Position numbers and translations under genes: made by a program
The notes under the pieces: model-generated
What the model was told of the DNA's origin: nothing
Databases searched by the model: none
What the model saw: only the letters and a program-made list of their open reading frames with translations
Shown: positions 6,528 to 12,528 of the stretch, piece by piece
Numbering within the stretch: position 1 is the first letter of the stretch
Layout: the number at the start of each line of letters is the position of its first letter
IMG/VR virus record: IMGVR_UViG_3300034198_026895
Coordinates: 1-23,102 of that record
Origin: a virus
Length of the DNA: 23,102 bases
Direction: 5' to 3' (one strand)

Positions 6528-7863
6528 TGCTTTTATCTTTGACTTAGATGGGGTGCTGATAGATAGTAAAGAGATTCACTTTGATGCCCTGAATCTTGCC
6601 CTATCTGAAATAGATAGCTCTTATGTAATATCTAAAGAAGAGCAGGCTTTGACTTATGAGGGGCTTAGCACAAAAGCAAAACTAGATATTCTGTCATACT
6701 CTAAGGGCTTGCCAAAAGAATTTCACAATGTTATATGGGAAAAGAAGCAAATCTATTCATCAAGAATGTTTCAGGTATTTAATAAAGATCAAGAACTAAT
6801 AGATTTATTTAAGCTTATAAAGTCATTTAATATAAAAATTGGTGTTGCAAGTAATGCCATAAGAGAGACAGTTGTTGGATCTTTAAAAAGTTTGGGAGTC
6901 TATGAATTTGTAGACTACGCCCTCAGCAACGAAGATGTTTCTAATCCAAAGCCAAATCCAGAAATTTATAAAGCAATGATGTCTTTGCTAGGATCTTCTG
7001 CGGAAACAACTATAATCTTTGAAGACAGCGAAATAGGACAGACAGCAGCTAAATCATCTTTGGCAAAACTGTTCCCAGTAACAGAAAGAAAAGATATTTC
7101 ATTATCATATATATCCAAAGCCATAGAGTTTTTGACACCTAATAGTTTTCCAAATATATTAATACCAATGGCAGGAAACGGCTCTAGATTTTTTAATGCT
7201 GGATATAAAGACCCAAAACCATTAATTGATGTTGATGGAAAGCCTATGATTCAAAGGGTAGTTGAAAACATTAAAATCCCTGGAAACTATATTTTTATTG
7301 TTCAAGCTGAGCATTATGAAAGATACACCCTTGAAGTTATTCTTACAAGACTTGTTCCAAGATGCAGAATTATGCAGGTAAACGGAGTAACTGACGGGGC
7401 AGCTAGAACAGCCTTGCTGGCAAAAGAGTATATAAACAACCAGAGACCACTAATAATTGCAAACTCTGACCAGCTTTTAGACTGGGATAGCTCAGAGTTT
7501 ATGTCTCAACTACTTGAGATTGGAGCTGATGGAAATATGGCTCTATTTCTAGCTAATGAAGAGAAGTGGTCTTATGCAAAAATTAAGAATAACAGGATTG
7601 TAGAAGTAGCAGAAAAAGTAGTTATAAGTAATAATGCTAGCACGGGAATCTACGGGTGGGCAAAAGGCTCTGACTACGTAAAATATGCAGAACAAATGAT
7701 TGAGAAAAACATTATGGTAAACAATGAATTCTATATCTGTCCAGTGTATAACGAAGCAATTCAAGACAACAAAAGAATTTTGCCAATGTTTATAGATGCT
7801 ATGCATGGCCTAGGAACACCAGAAGATTTACAAAAGTTTTTGCTGCTAAAAGATAAGCTCTAA
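6520..7863 (+). CDS. HAD-family phosphatase fused to sugar nucleotidyltransferase
   Basis: I chose ATG at 6520 because FIFDLDGV follows within four residues, as HAD proteins require; an in-frame TTG at 6478 would add 14 residues inside the upstream gene. The product is 447 residues. Residues 1-205 are a HAD phosphatase or phosphomutase-like domain with motif I DLDG (D8, D10), motif II at SNA (S111), motif III K144 in NPKPNP and motif IV ED (168-169). Residues 212-447 are a nucleotidyltransferase domain with MAGNGSRF (217-224), DPKPLIDVDGKPMI (231-244), ANSDQ (314-318) and GLGTPEDL (430-437), as in NDP-sugar pyrophosphorylases. Together they could process a sugar phosphate and activate it to an NDP-sugar for the neighbouring glycosyltransferases. 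Which sugar and nucleotide are used cannot be read from the sequence. Confidence 0.85.
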   Translation: MNNAFIFDLDGVLIDSKEIHFDALNLALSEIDSSYVISKEEQALTYEGLSTKAKLDILSYSKGLPKEFHNVIWEKKQIYSSRMFQVFNKDQELIDLFKLIKSFNIKIGVASNAIRETVVGSLKSLGVYEFVDYALSNEDVSNPKPNPEIYKAMMSLLGSSAETTIIFEDSEIGQTAAKSSLAKLFPVTERKDISLSYISKAIEFLTPNSFPNILIPMAGNGSRFFNAGYKDPKPLIDVDGKPMIQRVVENIKIPGNYIFIVQAEHYERYTLEVILTRLVPRCRIMQVNGVTDGAARTALLAKEYINNQRPLIIANSDQLLDWDSSEFMSQLLEIGADGNMALFLANEEKWSYAKIKNNRIVEVAEKVVISNNASTGIYGWAKGSDYVKYAEQMIEKNIMVNNEFYICPVYNEAIQDNKRILPMFIDAMHGLGTPEDLQKFLLLKDKL

Positions 7864-7880
7864 ATCAAAGCAAAACAAAG

Positions 7881-7889
7881 TGTTATAAT
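7881..7889 (+). promoter_or_regulatory. Extended -10 promoter upstream of glycosyltransferase copy 2
   Basis: TGT plus TATAAT (7884-7889) lies in the 87-base gap after 7863. Transcription would start near 7896, giving a leader of about 55 bases to the ATG at 7951. A GGAAGG (7931-7936) in the leader is the only ribosome-site-like element and is further than usual from the ATG. No clear -35 is present. Confidence 0.5.
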
Positions 7890-7950
7890 TAAATTAGAAA
7901 GATGACATAATCTTTAAACAACTTTTATATGGAAGGGCCCCAGCTATACC

Positions 7951-8838
7951 ATGGTTTGCAATAGAATAGAAAAAGTAAATAATATTCATAATATAAACCT
8001 ACACACTTTAGGCTCGTTTTGTGATTTTGAGCCAGGGTATTCCCCAGAAGGCTCTAGCTCTGTAAGCTTCTTAGAAGACAATAAAACATATGTAATCATA
8101 GACTCTAAGTCAAACTATCATCATTTTCTTTTAAACATTATGATGACAGCCCTTATGGTGCTAGAAGAGGTAAGCCACGAAGGCCTTCATTTTGTTTTGT
8201 GCAATATTAATTTGAGGGGTGGAAAAGAAAATTTTGACAACTTGCTGATAGAACTGTTACAAGAACGTGGTATCAGCTATACGCAAGTAGATAACTCTGA
8301 ATTTACATACCTAAATGCAAAAAACTTTATTCCAATAAATGGTGTAGATATTGAAGTTGGTGTTCCACTTTTATATAATTATCTTTTAAATAAATATAAT
8401 ATGGTTCCAGAAACACCAAACAAAAAAATATATATTAGTAGAAAGAATTATTCAAGTCCTGACATAAGAGTTGACAACGAAGAAATCTTAGAAAATTACT
8501 TTATAGAAAAGGGATTTGAGATAGTATATCCAGAAGATATAACTACTTTTAAAGAACAGTTTGAACTTTTTAATTCTTGCTCTACTTTGGCAGCGCTAAG
8601 TGGTTCTGGGCTAACAAGTTTAATATTTATGCAAGAAAATCAAAAAGTCATTGAAATATTAACAGAAGTAATGGTTGGTCATACAATTTCTGATAAATTA
8701 ATCGTAAATATTGTTTATGGCATCCACAATCACTATAGGGATATGGCACTTTTAAAAAACCACACATATCTTGTTGCCTTAAACTCAGAAAAACAAGCAG
8801 AGCTAGTTAAAGCCAAGCTTGATAATATAGAGCTTTAG
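7951..8838 (+). CDS. Glycosyltransferase family 61-like protein, copy 2
   Basis: This is a 295-residue paralogue of the proteins at 5439 and 9507. Landmarks are NYHHFLLNIMMTALMVLEE (55-73, the YYHWLFD-type motif), KKIYISRKN (158-166), GFEIVYPEDITTFKEQFELF (188-207) and LAALSGSGLTSLIFM (213-227), followed by VIEIL. A C-terminal IHNHYRDMALLKNHTYL element matches IHNFYKTFSVLKNHTYI of copy 3 and LHNFYKNLAFYKDHTYF of copy 1. It is the shortest copy, with a reduced N-terminal region. Its own extended -10 lies upstream, so it may be expressed separately from the preceding operon. The start is less certain than for the coupled genes, because the ribosome site is poorly placed. Confidence 0.7.
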   Translation: MVCNRIEKVNNIHNINLHTLGSFCDFEPGYSPEGSSSVSFLEDNKTYVIIDSKSNYHHFLLNIMMTALMVLEEVSHEGLHFVLCNINLRGGKENFDNLLIELLQERGISYTQVDNSEFTYLNAKNFIPINGVDIEVGVPLLYNYLLNKYNMVPETPNKKIYISRKNYSSPDIRVDNEEILENYFIEKGFEIVYPEDITTFKEQFELFNSCSTLAALSGSGLTSLIFMQENQKVIEILTEVMVGHTISDKLIVNIVYGIHNHYRDMALLKNHTYLVALNSEKQAELVKAKLDNIEL

Positions 8839-8845
8839 TTAAAAT

Positions 8846-9286
8846 ATGTTAAAAATAGCTCATAGGGGAAACCTCAAAGGACCATCGCCAAGAGAAAACC
8901 ATCCATCCTATATTGAAGAAGCAATCTACGCAGGATTTGACGTAGAGGTTGATATTCGTTTAATAAATAACAAACTTTGGCTAGGACATGACGAGCCTCA
9001 ATATTTAACATCTAAAAATTTTTTAAATAGATATAAAGACAGTCTTTGGATTCACTGTAAAAATCTAGAAGCATTGGAATACTTTGTTAATTCAAAAGAA
9101 GACTTCAAATACTTTTGGCATGAAGAGGATAGCTACACTTTAACAAGTAATGGTTTAATTTGGACCTATCCAAGAAAGCCTATTACTGATAGGTCTATTC
9201 TTGTTCTTAATGGCCAAGAGTCACTACCACATACTGACACAGTCTTTGGTATTTGCAGTGACTATGTAAAGACTATATCCGATTAG
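8846..9286 (+). CDS. Minimal glycerophosphodiester phosphodiesterase-like protein
   Basis: This 146-residue protein carries active-site landmarks of the PI-PLC-like/GDPD fold: AHRGN (5-9), EN (17-18), YAGFDVEVDIR (28-38, with the E34 and D36 metal ligands), LGHDEP (46-51), WIHCKN (68-73), and LTSNGLIWTYP (99-109). Classical bacterial GDPDs have about 240 residues, so this is a compact phage form that I recognise from other large phages. GDPDs cleave glycerophosphodiesters to glycerol-3-phosphate and an alcohol. In this setting the substrate could be a teichoic-acid-like polymer, a phosphodiester-linked glycan or a lipid head group; this is inference. It begins seven bases after the preceding stop. 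Confidence 0.7.
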   Translation: MLKIAHRGNLKGPSPRENHPSYIEEAIYAGFDVEVDIRLINNKLWLGHDEPQYLTSKNFLNRYKDSLWIHCKNLEALEYFVNSKEDFKYFWHEEDSYTLTSNGLIWTYPRKPITDRSILVLNGQESLPHTDTVFGICSDYVKTISD

Positions 9287-9314
9287 CTTATAGGCACCTT
9301 GGATTTTTTTGAAG

Positions 9315-9325
9315 TACAATATAAT
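9315..9325 (+). promoter_or_regulatory. Probable leaderless -10 element for the 51-residue gene
   Basis: TACAAT (9315-9320) lies exactly six bases before ATG at 9327, the same geometry as the promoters at 1394, 10540, 11860 and 21295. An overlapping TATAAT (9320-9325) is too close to the ATG to serve it. It follows a T-run (9304-9310). No ribosome site is present. Confidence 0.4.
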
Positions 9326-9326
9326 T

Positions 9327-9482
9327 ATGAGAATTATTAAAATAATAAAGTCCGTAATATGCCAACTAAAAGGACACGAGCTTACTGTAGCCCAATGCCC
9401 AGTAACAAGATTTAAGTCTAAAACTTGCAACGTGTGCCTAATTAAGTTTGGTCCAGAGCATAAGGGAGCGAGCTTTTCGTAA
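9327..9482 (+). CDS. 51-residue Cys-rich small protein
   Basis: ATG at 9327 opens a 51-codon frame closed by TAA at 9480-9482. The product begins MRIIKIIKSVICQLKGHELT and contains C12, C24, and a CNVC pair (C34 and C37), then HKGASFS at the end. The order Cys, Gly-His, Cys, Cys-x-x-Cys is shared by small uncharacterised phage proteins and suggests a zinc-binding knuckle. The gene fills an otherwise unexplained gap between two genes and has a -10 element at leaderless spacing. Its short length keeps the confidence moderate. The function is unknown. Confidence 0.6.
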   Translation: MRIIKIIKSVICQLKGHELTVAQCPVTRFKSKTCNVCLIKFGPEHKGASFS

Positions 9483-9506
9483 CTACTAAAAGCTGTTTAG
9501 ACTAAC

Positions 9507-10502
9507 ATGACAAGTAATAAATATGACTTCTACCACATTCACGATAAAAGCGGATTTGCTGTTCATATAAACGAAAAGGTTTTATTTTCAGAACAAAATT
9601 TTAACAAAGAAGTCACCCTTATGACCTCTTATTTTAATAAAAATGTGCCAGATGTTGTAGACGAAAATGCTGTTGTAGAAATAATAAACGACAACTTTAA
9701 GGGCTTAATTCAAATTCCAGATAGCTATTTTCACTATTTCCCAGACTTTATTGGACCAATTTTTGTTTTTTTAGAAAACTGTATAAAAAGCAATATCAAA
9801 AAAGTAGAGCTTGTTTTAATAGAGATTGAAGAGAAGCAACCAATTGTTAAGGAGTTTGAGTCATTTTTAAACTACTGCTTAGACACATTTAGAGATAAAA
9901 TTGAAATTTCTTATGTGACTATAAATCAAGCCAACAAAGGAAAAAATCCATCTGAAACCTATATTAGAATAAACAACTCTACAGTAATTGATCAATACGA
10001 TATTGGAATTTCTTTAGACTTTATATATGAAAGTGCAAAAGGTTTTGCTAATTTATCAGAAGATTCTGTACCAAACAAGAAAGTTTTTTTATCTAGAAAG
10101 AACGATGTACATAAAGATAAATCACCCAACAGGCATATCTATGAAGATGATGCAGAAGAATTTTTTAGGTCAATAGGTTTTGAGATTGTTAATGGTGAGT
10201 CTTTTGGCAGTCTTAAAAAACAAATAGAATTCTTTGATCAGGTTAGTGTTTTTGCAGGGTATACTGGATCAGGCTTGACAAGTTCAATTTTTATGAAACC
10301 AGGACAAACCTTGATAGAAGTTGTTTGCCCAATAAAATTTGGAACCTGTGGGCAAGATAGCGGGGATGAGTGGGAGATTCACAACTTTTACAAAACCTTC
10401 TCAGTACTAAAAAACCACACATATATAGCTGTTCCAAATGTTGACAGAAGCAAAGAAAGCTTTTTAAGAGATATTAAAAAAGTGTTGAGCGGGTTGGTAT
10501 AA
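9507..10502 (+). CDS. Glycosyltransferase family 61-like protein, copy 3
   Basis: This 331-residue protein has the same family signature as the copies at 5439 and 7951: YFHYFPDFIGPIFVFLE (74-90), KKVFLSRKN (191-199), RSIGFEIVNGESFGSLKKQIEFF (split across 221-243), YTGSGLTSSIFMKPGQTLIEV (two adjacent motifs, 252-271) and EIHNFYKTFSVLKNHTYIAV near the end. The catalytic-site His of canonical HGAGL is again replaced (TGSGL). The N-terminal 70 residues do not resemble those of copies 1 or 2. The start codon follows TTTAGA at close spacing, but no ribosome site is visible. The stop TAA overlaps an ATG (TAATG) that opens only an eight-residue frame, a sign that the original downstream gene has been lost. 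Confidence 0.7.
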   Translation: MTSNKYDFYHIHDKSGFAVHINEKVLFSEQNFNKEVTLMTSYFNKNVPDVVDENAVVEIINDNFKGLIQIPDSYFHYFPDFIGPIFVFLENCIKSNIKKVELVLIEIEEKQPIVKEFESFLNYCLDTFRDKIEISYVTINQANKGKNPSETYIRINNSTVIDQYDIGISLDFIYESAKGFANLSEDSVPNKKVFLSRKNDVHKDKSPNRHIYEDDAEEFFRSIGFEIVNGESFGSLKKQIEFFDQVSVFAGYTGSGLTSSIFMKPGQTLIEVVCPIKFGTCGQDSGDEWEIHNFYKTFSVLKNHTYIAVPNVDRSKESFLRDIKKVLSGLV

Positions 10503-10528
10503 TGTCTGGTGTTTTGGATTTTAGTTAA
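10502..10528 (+). pseudogene. Possible eight-codon remnant of a polyglycine-adhesin start
   Basis: After the TAATG overlap the frame encodes only MSGVLDFS before TAA. The 13 bases TAATGTCTGGTGT (10500-10512) are identical to 159-171, the junction where the glycine-rich adhesin begins (MSGVF). Both sit on a stop-start overlap. This may be the stump of a second adhesin gene; the match is short and could be chance. Confidence 0.35.
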
Positions 10529-10539
10529 TTAATATAGGG

Positions 10540-10545
10540 TAGAAT
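10540..10545 (+). promoter_or_regulatory. Leaderless-type -10 element upstream of a truncated gene
   Basis: TAGAAT lies six bases before the ATG at 10552. The local context GGTAGAAT matches GGTATAAT before the intact paralogue at 1407, so the promoter was probably duplicated with the gene. If active it would now drive transcription through the scar into the ABC-GNAT gene. Confidence 0.5.
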
Positions 10546-10551
10546 AAAATT

Positions 10552-10617
10552 ATGCCTATTGATTTTCCAAACACCCCATCCGTAAATTACTCATTTACAG
10601 TAGGAGACCGCGGTTAA
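10552..10617 (+). pseudogene. 5' stump of an INFPDSP-type tail gene
   Basis: ATG at 10552 encodes MPIDFPNTPSVNYSFTVGDR, then Gly and a stop. It aligns with the first 22 residues of the tail protein at 1407 (MAAINFPDSPAVNDQFSVDG, then RTW), up to the point where the intact protein continues into Arg-Thr-Trp. The homology ends at GACCGC, and the sequence then changes character. This is the beginning of a diverged paralogue that has lost the rest of its coding region, most simply by a deletion with its endpoint near 10605-10612. Confidence 0.65.
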
Positions 10618-10675
10618 TTCAGTAAAAGTTAAAGATTTTTTACAAAGACTAGGAGTGTTAAAGCGCAATGACTAA
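10604..10675 (+). pseudogene. Possible 3' end of a lost gene
   Basis: In the frame one base over from the stump, an open stretch of 23 codons without a start codon ends NSVKVKDFLQRLGVLKRND and a TAA at 10673-10675. It overlaps the start of the ABC-GNAT gene (ATGACTAA), as intact neighbours in this window do. This looks like the end of a gene whose beginning is missing, joined to the tail-gene stump. A +1 frameshift could read across both pieces as about 40 residues, but no slippery motif is evident. Confidence 0.4.
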
Positions 10676-11741
10676 TTGGAAAAAACTAGAGCGTTCAGAG
10701 ACGGCCCTAACATCTAAAGTAGAAATGGACGAGCTGACTTTAGATTTAATAAAGCCTTTTGACTACAATTCAGATGGAACTGAAAAGTTCTACCCCTACT
10801 TACTTCCAAAAGATTTGCCTACAGATTTTGGAATCGGTGTAATAGTAGGAGCCTCTGGTACAGGTAAGTCGACGTTATTAAAGTCATTTGGAGAACCAGA
10901 AAATCCAAAGTGGAGTGACGGCTCTATAGCTTCTAACTTTGAGAGCCCGGTGGATGCTAATGAAAAGCTATCTGCAGCTGGACTTATGTCAGTTCCAGAA
11001 TGGGTTAAGCCATTTAAAGTTTTGTCTAATGGTCAGCAGTTTAGAGCCAACCTAGCTCGCTCTTTAGAAAACTCTTCTGTGATTGATGAGTTTACTTCAG
11101 TCATTGATAGAAACGTCGCTAAGGCTGCTTCAAATGCTATGGCAAGATACGTACGTAAAAATAATGTCAAAGGAATAGTTATTGCAACTGTTCATAGAGA
11201 CATTCTTGAGTACCTCGAGCCAGACTGGGTTATAGACACAGACCGTGGCGAGTGGACCTCAGAAAGGTATCTTCATCGACCTGAATTGGTACTCGACATT
11301 TATCCTGCCTCAAACAAGATTTGGGAGCACTTCGCTCAGTATCACTATCTCACCGAATCGCTCAACCGTTCAGCACGATGCTATGTGGGTGTCTGGGAAG
11401 GACAAGTAGTTGGTTTTGTTGCCACTATGTCTTACCCGTCTGGGACAGTGCAAAAAGCTTTTAGAGAGCATAGATTAGTAATCCACCCAGACTATCAAGG
11501 CCTAGGACTTGGTCCACGTCTTTCAGAAGTAGTTGCCCAGCATTACATAGATAACGGTAAACGTTATTTTTCTAAGACTAGCCACCCACGCCTAGGCGGG
11601 TATAGGGACCAGTCGGTAGTTTGGAAGCCAACCTCCAAAAATCACATGAAAAGGCTAGATGGCTTAAATCATAAAAAAATTAACCGCTGGGAAATAGACC
11701 CAAATCGCTGGAGCTATTCTCATGAATTTGTCGGCATTTAG
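10668..11741 (+). CDS. ABC-type ATPase fused to GNAT acetyltransferase (COG2401-like)
   Basis: This 357-residue protein has two parts. Residues about 50-200 are an ABC ATPase with Walker A GASGTGKST (61-69), an ABC-signature-like LSNGQQFRANLARSL (119-133), Walker B SSVIDEFTSVIDR (136-148) and H-loop TVHRD (174-178). Residues about 215-325 are a GNAT-type domain with YHYL (225-228), VGVWEGQVVGFV (240-251), and HRLVIHPDYQGLGLGPRL (268-285), the acetyl-CoA pyrophosphate-binding region. This combination matches COG2401. The pattern His-Tyr then GVWE also resembles the Mom GNAT of phage Mu, which modifies DNA adenine; a DNA or protein modification role is inferred. No membrane segments are present, so it is not a transporter. 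AGGAG at 10651-10655 precedes the ATG by 12 bases. A strong terminator follows. Confidence 0.8.
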   Translation: MTNWKKLERSETALTSKVEMDELTLDLIKPFDYNSDGTEKFYPYLLPKDLPTDFGIGVIVGASGTGKSTLLKSFGEPENPKWSDGSIASNFESPVDANEKLSAAGLMSVPEWVKPFKVLSNGQQFRANLARSLENSSVIDEFTSVIDRNVAKAASNAMARYVRKNNVKGIVIATVHRDILEYLEPDWVIDTDRGEWTSERYLHRPELVLDIYPASNKIWEHFAQYHYLTESLNRSARCYVGVWEGQVVGFVATMSYPSGTVQKAFREHRLVIHPDYQGLGLGPRLSEVVAQHYIDNGKRYFSKTSHPRLGGYRDQSVVWKPTSKNHMKRLDGLNHKKINRWEIDPNRWSYSHEFVGI

Positions 11742-11815
11742 TCTTTTTTATGATAAAGTTTAAATGTCAAATTGAATTTGTTATTCATTTTGTCGCACAA
11801 CTCCTTTCGTATAGA

Positions 11816-11849
11816 AAACCCGCTCGTAGCTGAACCTACGGGCGGGTTT
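11816..11849 (+). terminator. Intrinsic terminator
   Basis: A 14-base arm AAACCCGCTCGTAG (11816-11829), loop CTGAAC and arm CTACGGGCGGGTTT (11836-11849) pair completely with a single G-U wobble, and are followed by TTATTT. It ends the transcript of the ABC-GNAT gene and insulates the recombinase promoter, which starts eleven bases later. Confidence 0.9.
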
Positions 11850-11859
11850 TTATTTAGGC

Positions 11860-11865
11860 TATAAT
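11860..11865 (+). promoter_or_regulatory. Leaderless promoter of the serine recombinase
   Basis: TATAAT is followed by six bases and then ATG at 11872, so the mRNA should start at or beside the start codon. The -35 region would fall within the 3' arm of the terminator, and no consensus is visible there. No ribosome site is present. Confidence 0.65.
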
Positions 11866-11871
11866 TAGACT

Positions 11872-12528
11872 ATGAGCGAACAAGGACTGGCACTTTTATA
11901 CGCTAGGGTTTCAACCCAGCTACAAGTAAACGATGGCGTTTCGCTAGAAGTCCAAGAGCGCAGTTTAAGGCAAGCAGCAGAGCTAGCTGGATATACAGAT
12001 CTAGAGTTGGTAAGAGAAGAGGGACGCTCTGGTAAATCCATTAGTGGTAGGCCAGCTCTAACTAATTCTTTAAAAAGATTAGATGCTGGAGAAGCTAGCG
12101 CTCTTTTTGTTACAAGAATTGACAGACTAGCTCGCTCAACAAAAGATTTTCTTAGTATCATCGATAGAGCCAATACTAATAAGTGGAGGCTAGTAATGCT
12201 TGATTTAAATCTTGACACTAGTTCATATCAAGGAAGATTTGTAGTAACCATAATGAGCGCCTTAGCCGAAATGGAGAGGGGAATTATCTCAGAGCGTCAA
12301 AAAGACGTCCACAAAGACAGGCGTGAGCGTGGAGTTGTTTGGGGAGTAGACATGGGCCCTATGAATAAGACTTCTCAAGATGTCAAAGAAAGAATTGTTA
12401 AAGAACGCTTATCTGGCAAAAGTTATAGAGTGATAGCAGATATCTTGAACAAAGAAGAAATTCCCACTCAAAATAATACTAAGTGGTATGCCACCACAGT
12501 TAAAAATATTTACGATAGTTTTATTTAG
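11872..12528 (+). CDS. Small serine recombinase (resolvase/invertase family)
   Basis: This 218-residue protein has an N-terminal resolvase domain with YARVS (10-14, catalytic Ser14), EEGRSGKSISGRP (49-61), TRIDRLARST (81-90, active-site arginines) and MSALAEMERGIISERQK (128-144). After about residue 165 comes a short helix-turn-helix-like region, RLSGKSYRVIADILNKEEIP (179-198) with W-x-x-x-T-V, resembling the start of the Recombinase domain of large serine integrases. The zinc ribbon and coiled coil of integrases are absent. It could be a resolvase, a DNA invertase acting on the nearby fibre genes, or a trimmed integrase. It is isolated by its own terminator-promoter pair and converges on the glycosyltransferase gene, overlapping it by eight bases. 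Confidence 0.85.
   Translation: MSEQGLALLYARVSTQLQVNDGVSLEVQERSLRQAAELAGYTDLELVREEGRSGKSISGRPALTNSLKRLDAGEASALFVTRIDRLARSTKDFLSIIDRANTNKWRLVMLDLNLDTSSYQGRFVVTIMSALAEMERGIISERQKDVHKDRRERGVVWGVDMGPMNKTSQDVKERIVKERLSGKSYRVIADILNKEEIPTQNNTKWYATTVKNIYDSFI

Noticed and set aside
10552-10675. Programmed +1 frameshift joining the two pieces into one 40-residue protein
   Set aside because: No slippery heptamer or downstream pairing was seen; a deletion scar explains the chimeric sequence and the paralogy more simply.
11750-11833. A 27-codon frame starting at ATG 11750
   Set aside because: It runs into the terminator stem, has no ribosome site or recognisable features, and is AT-rich by chance.
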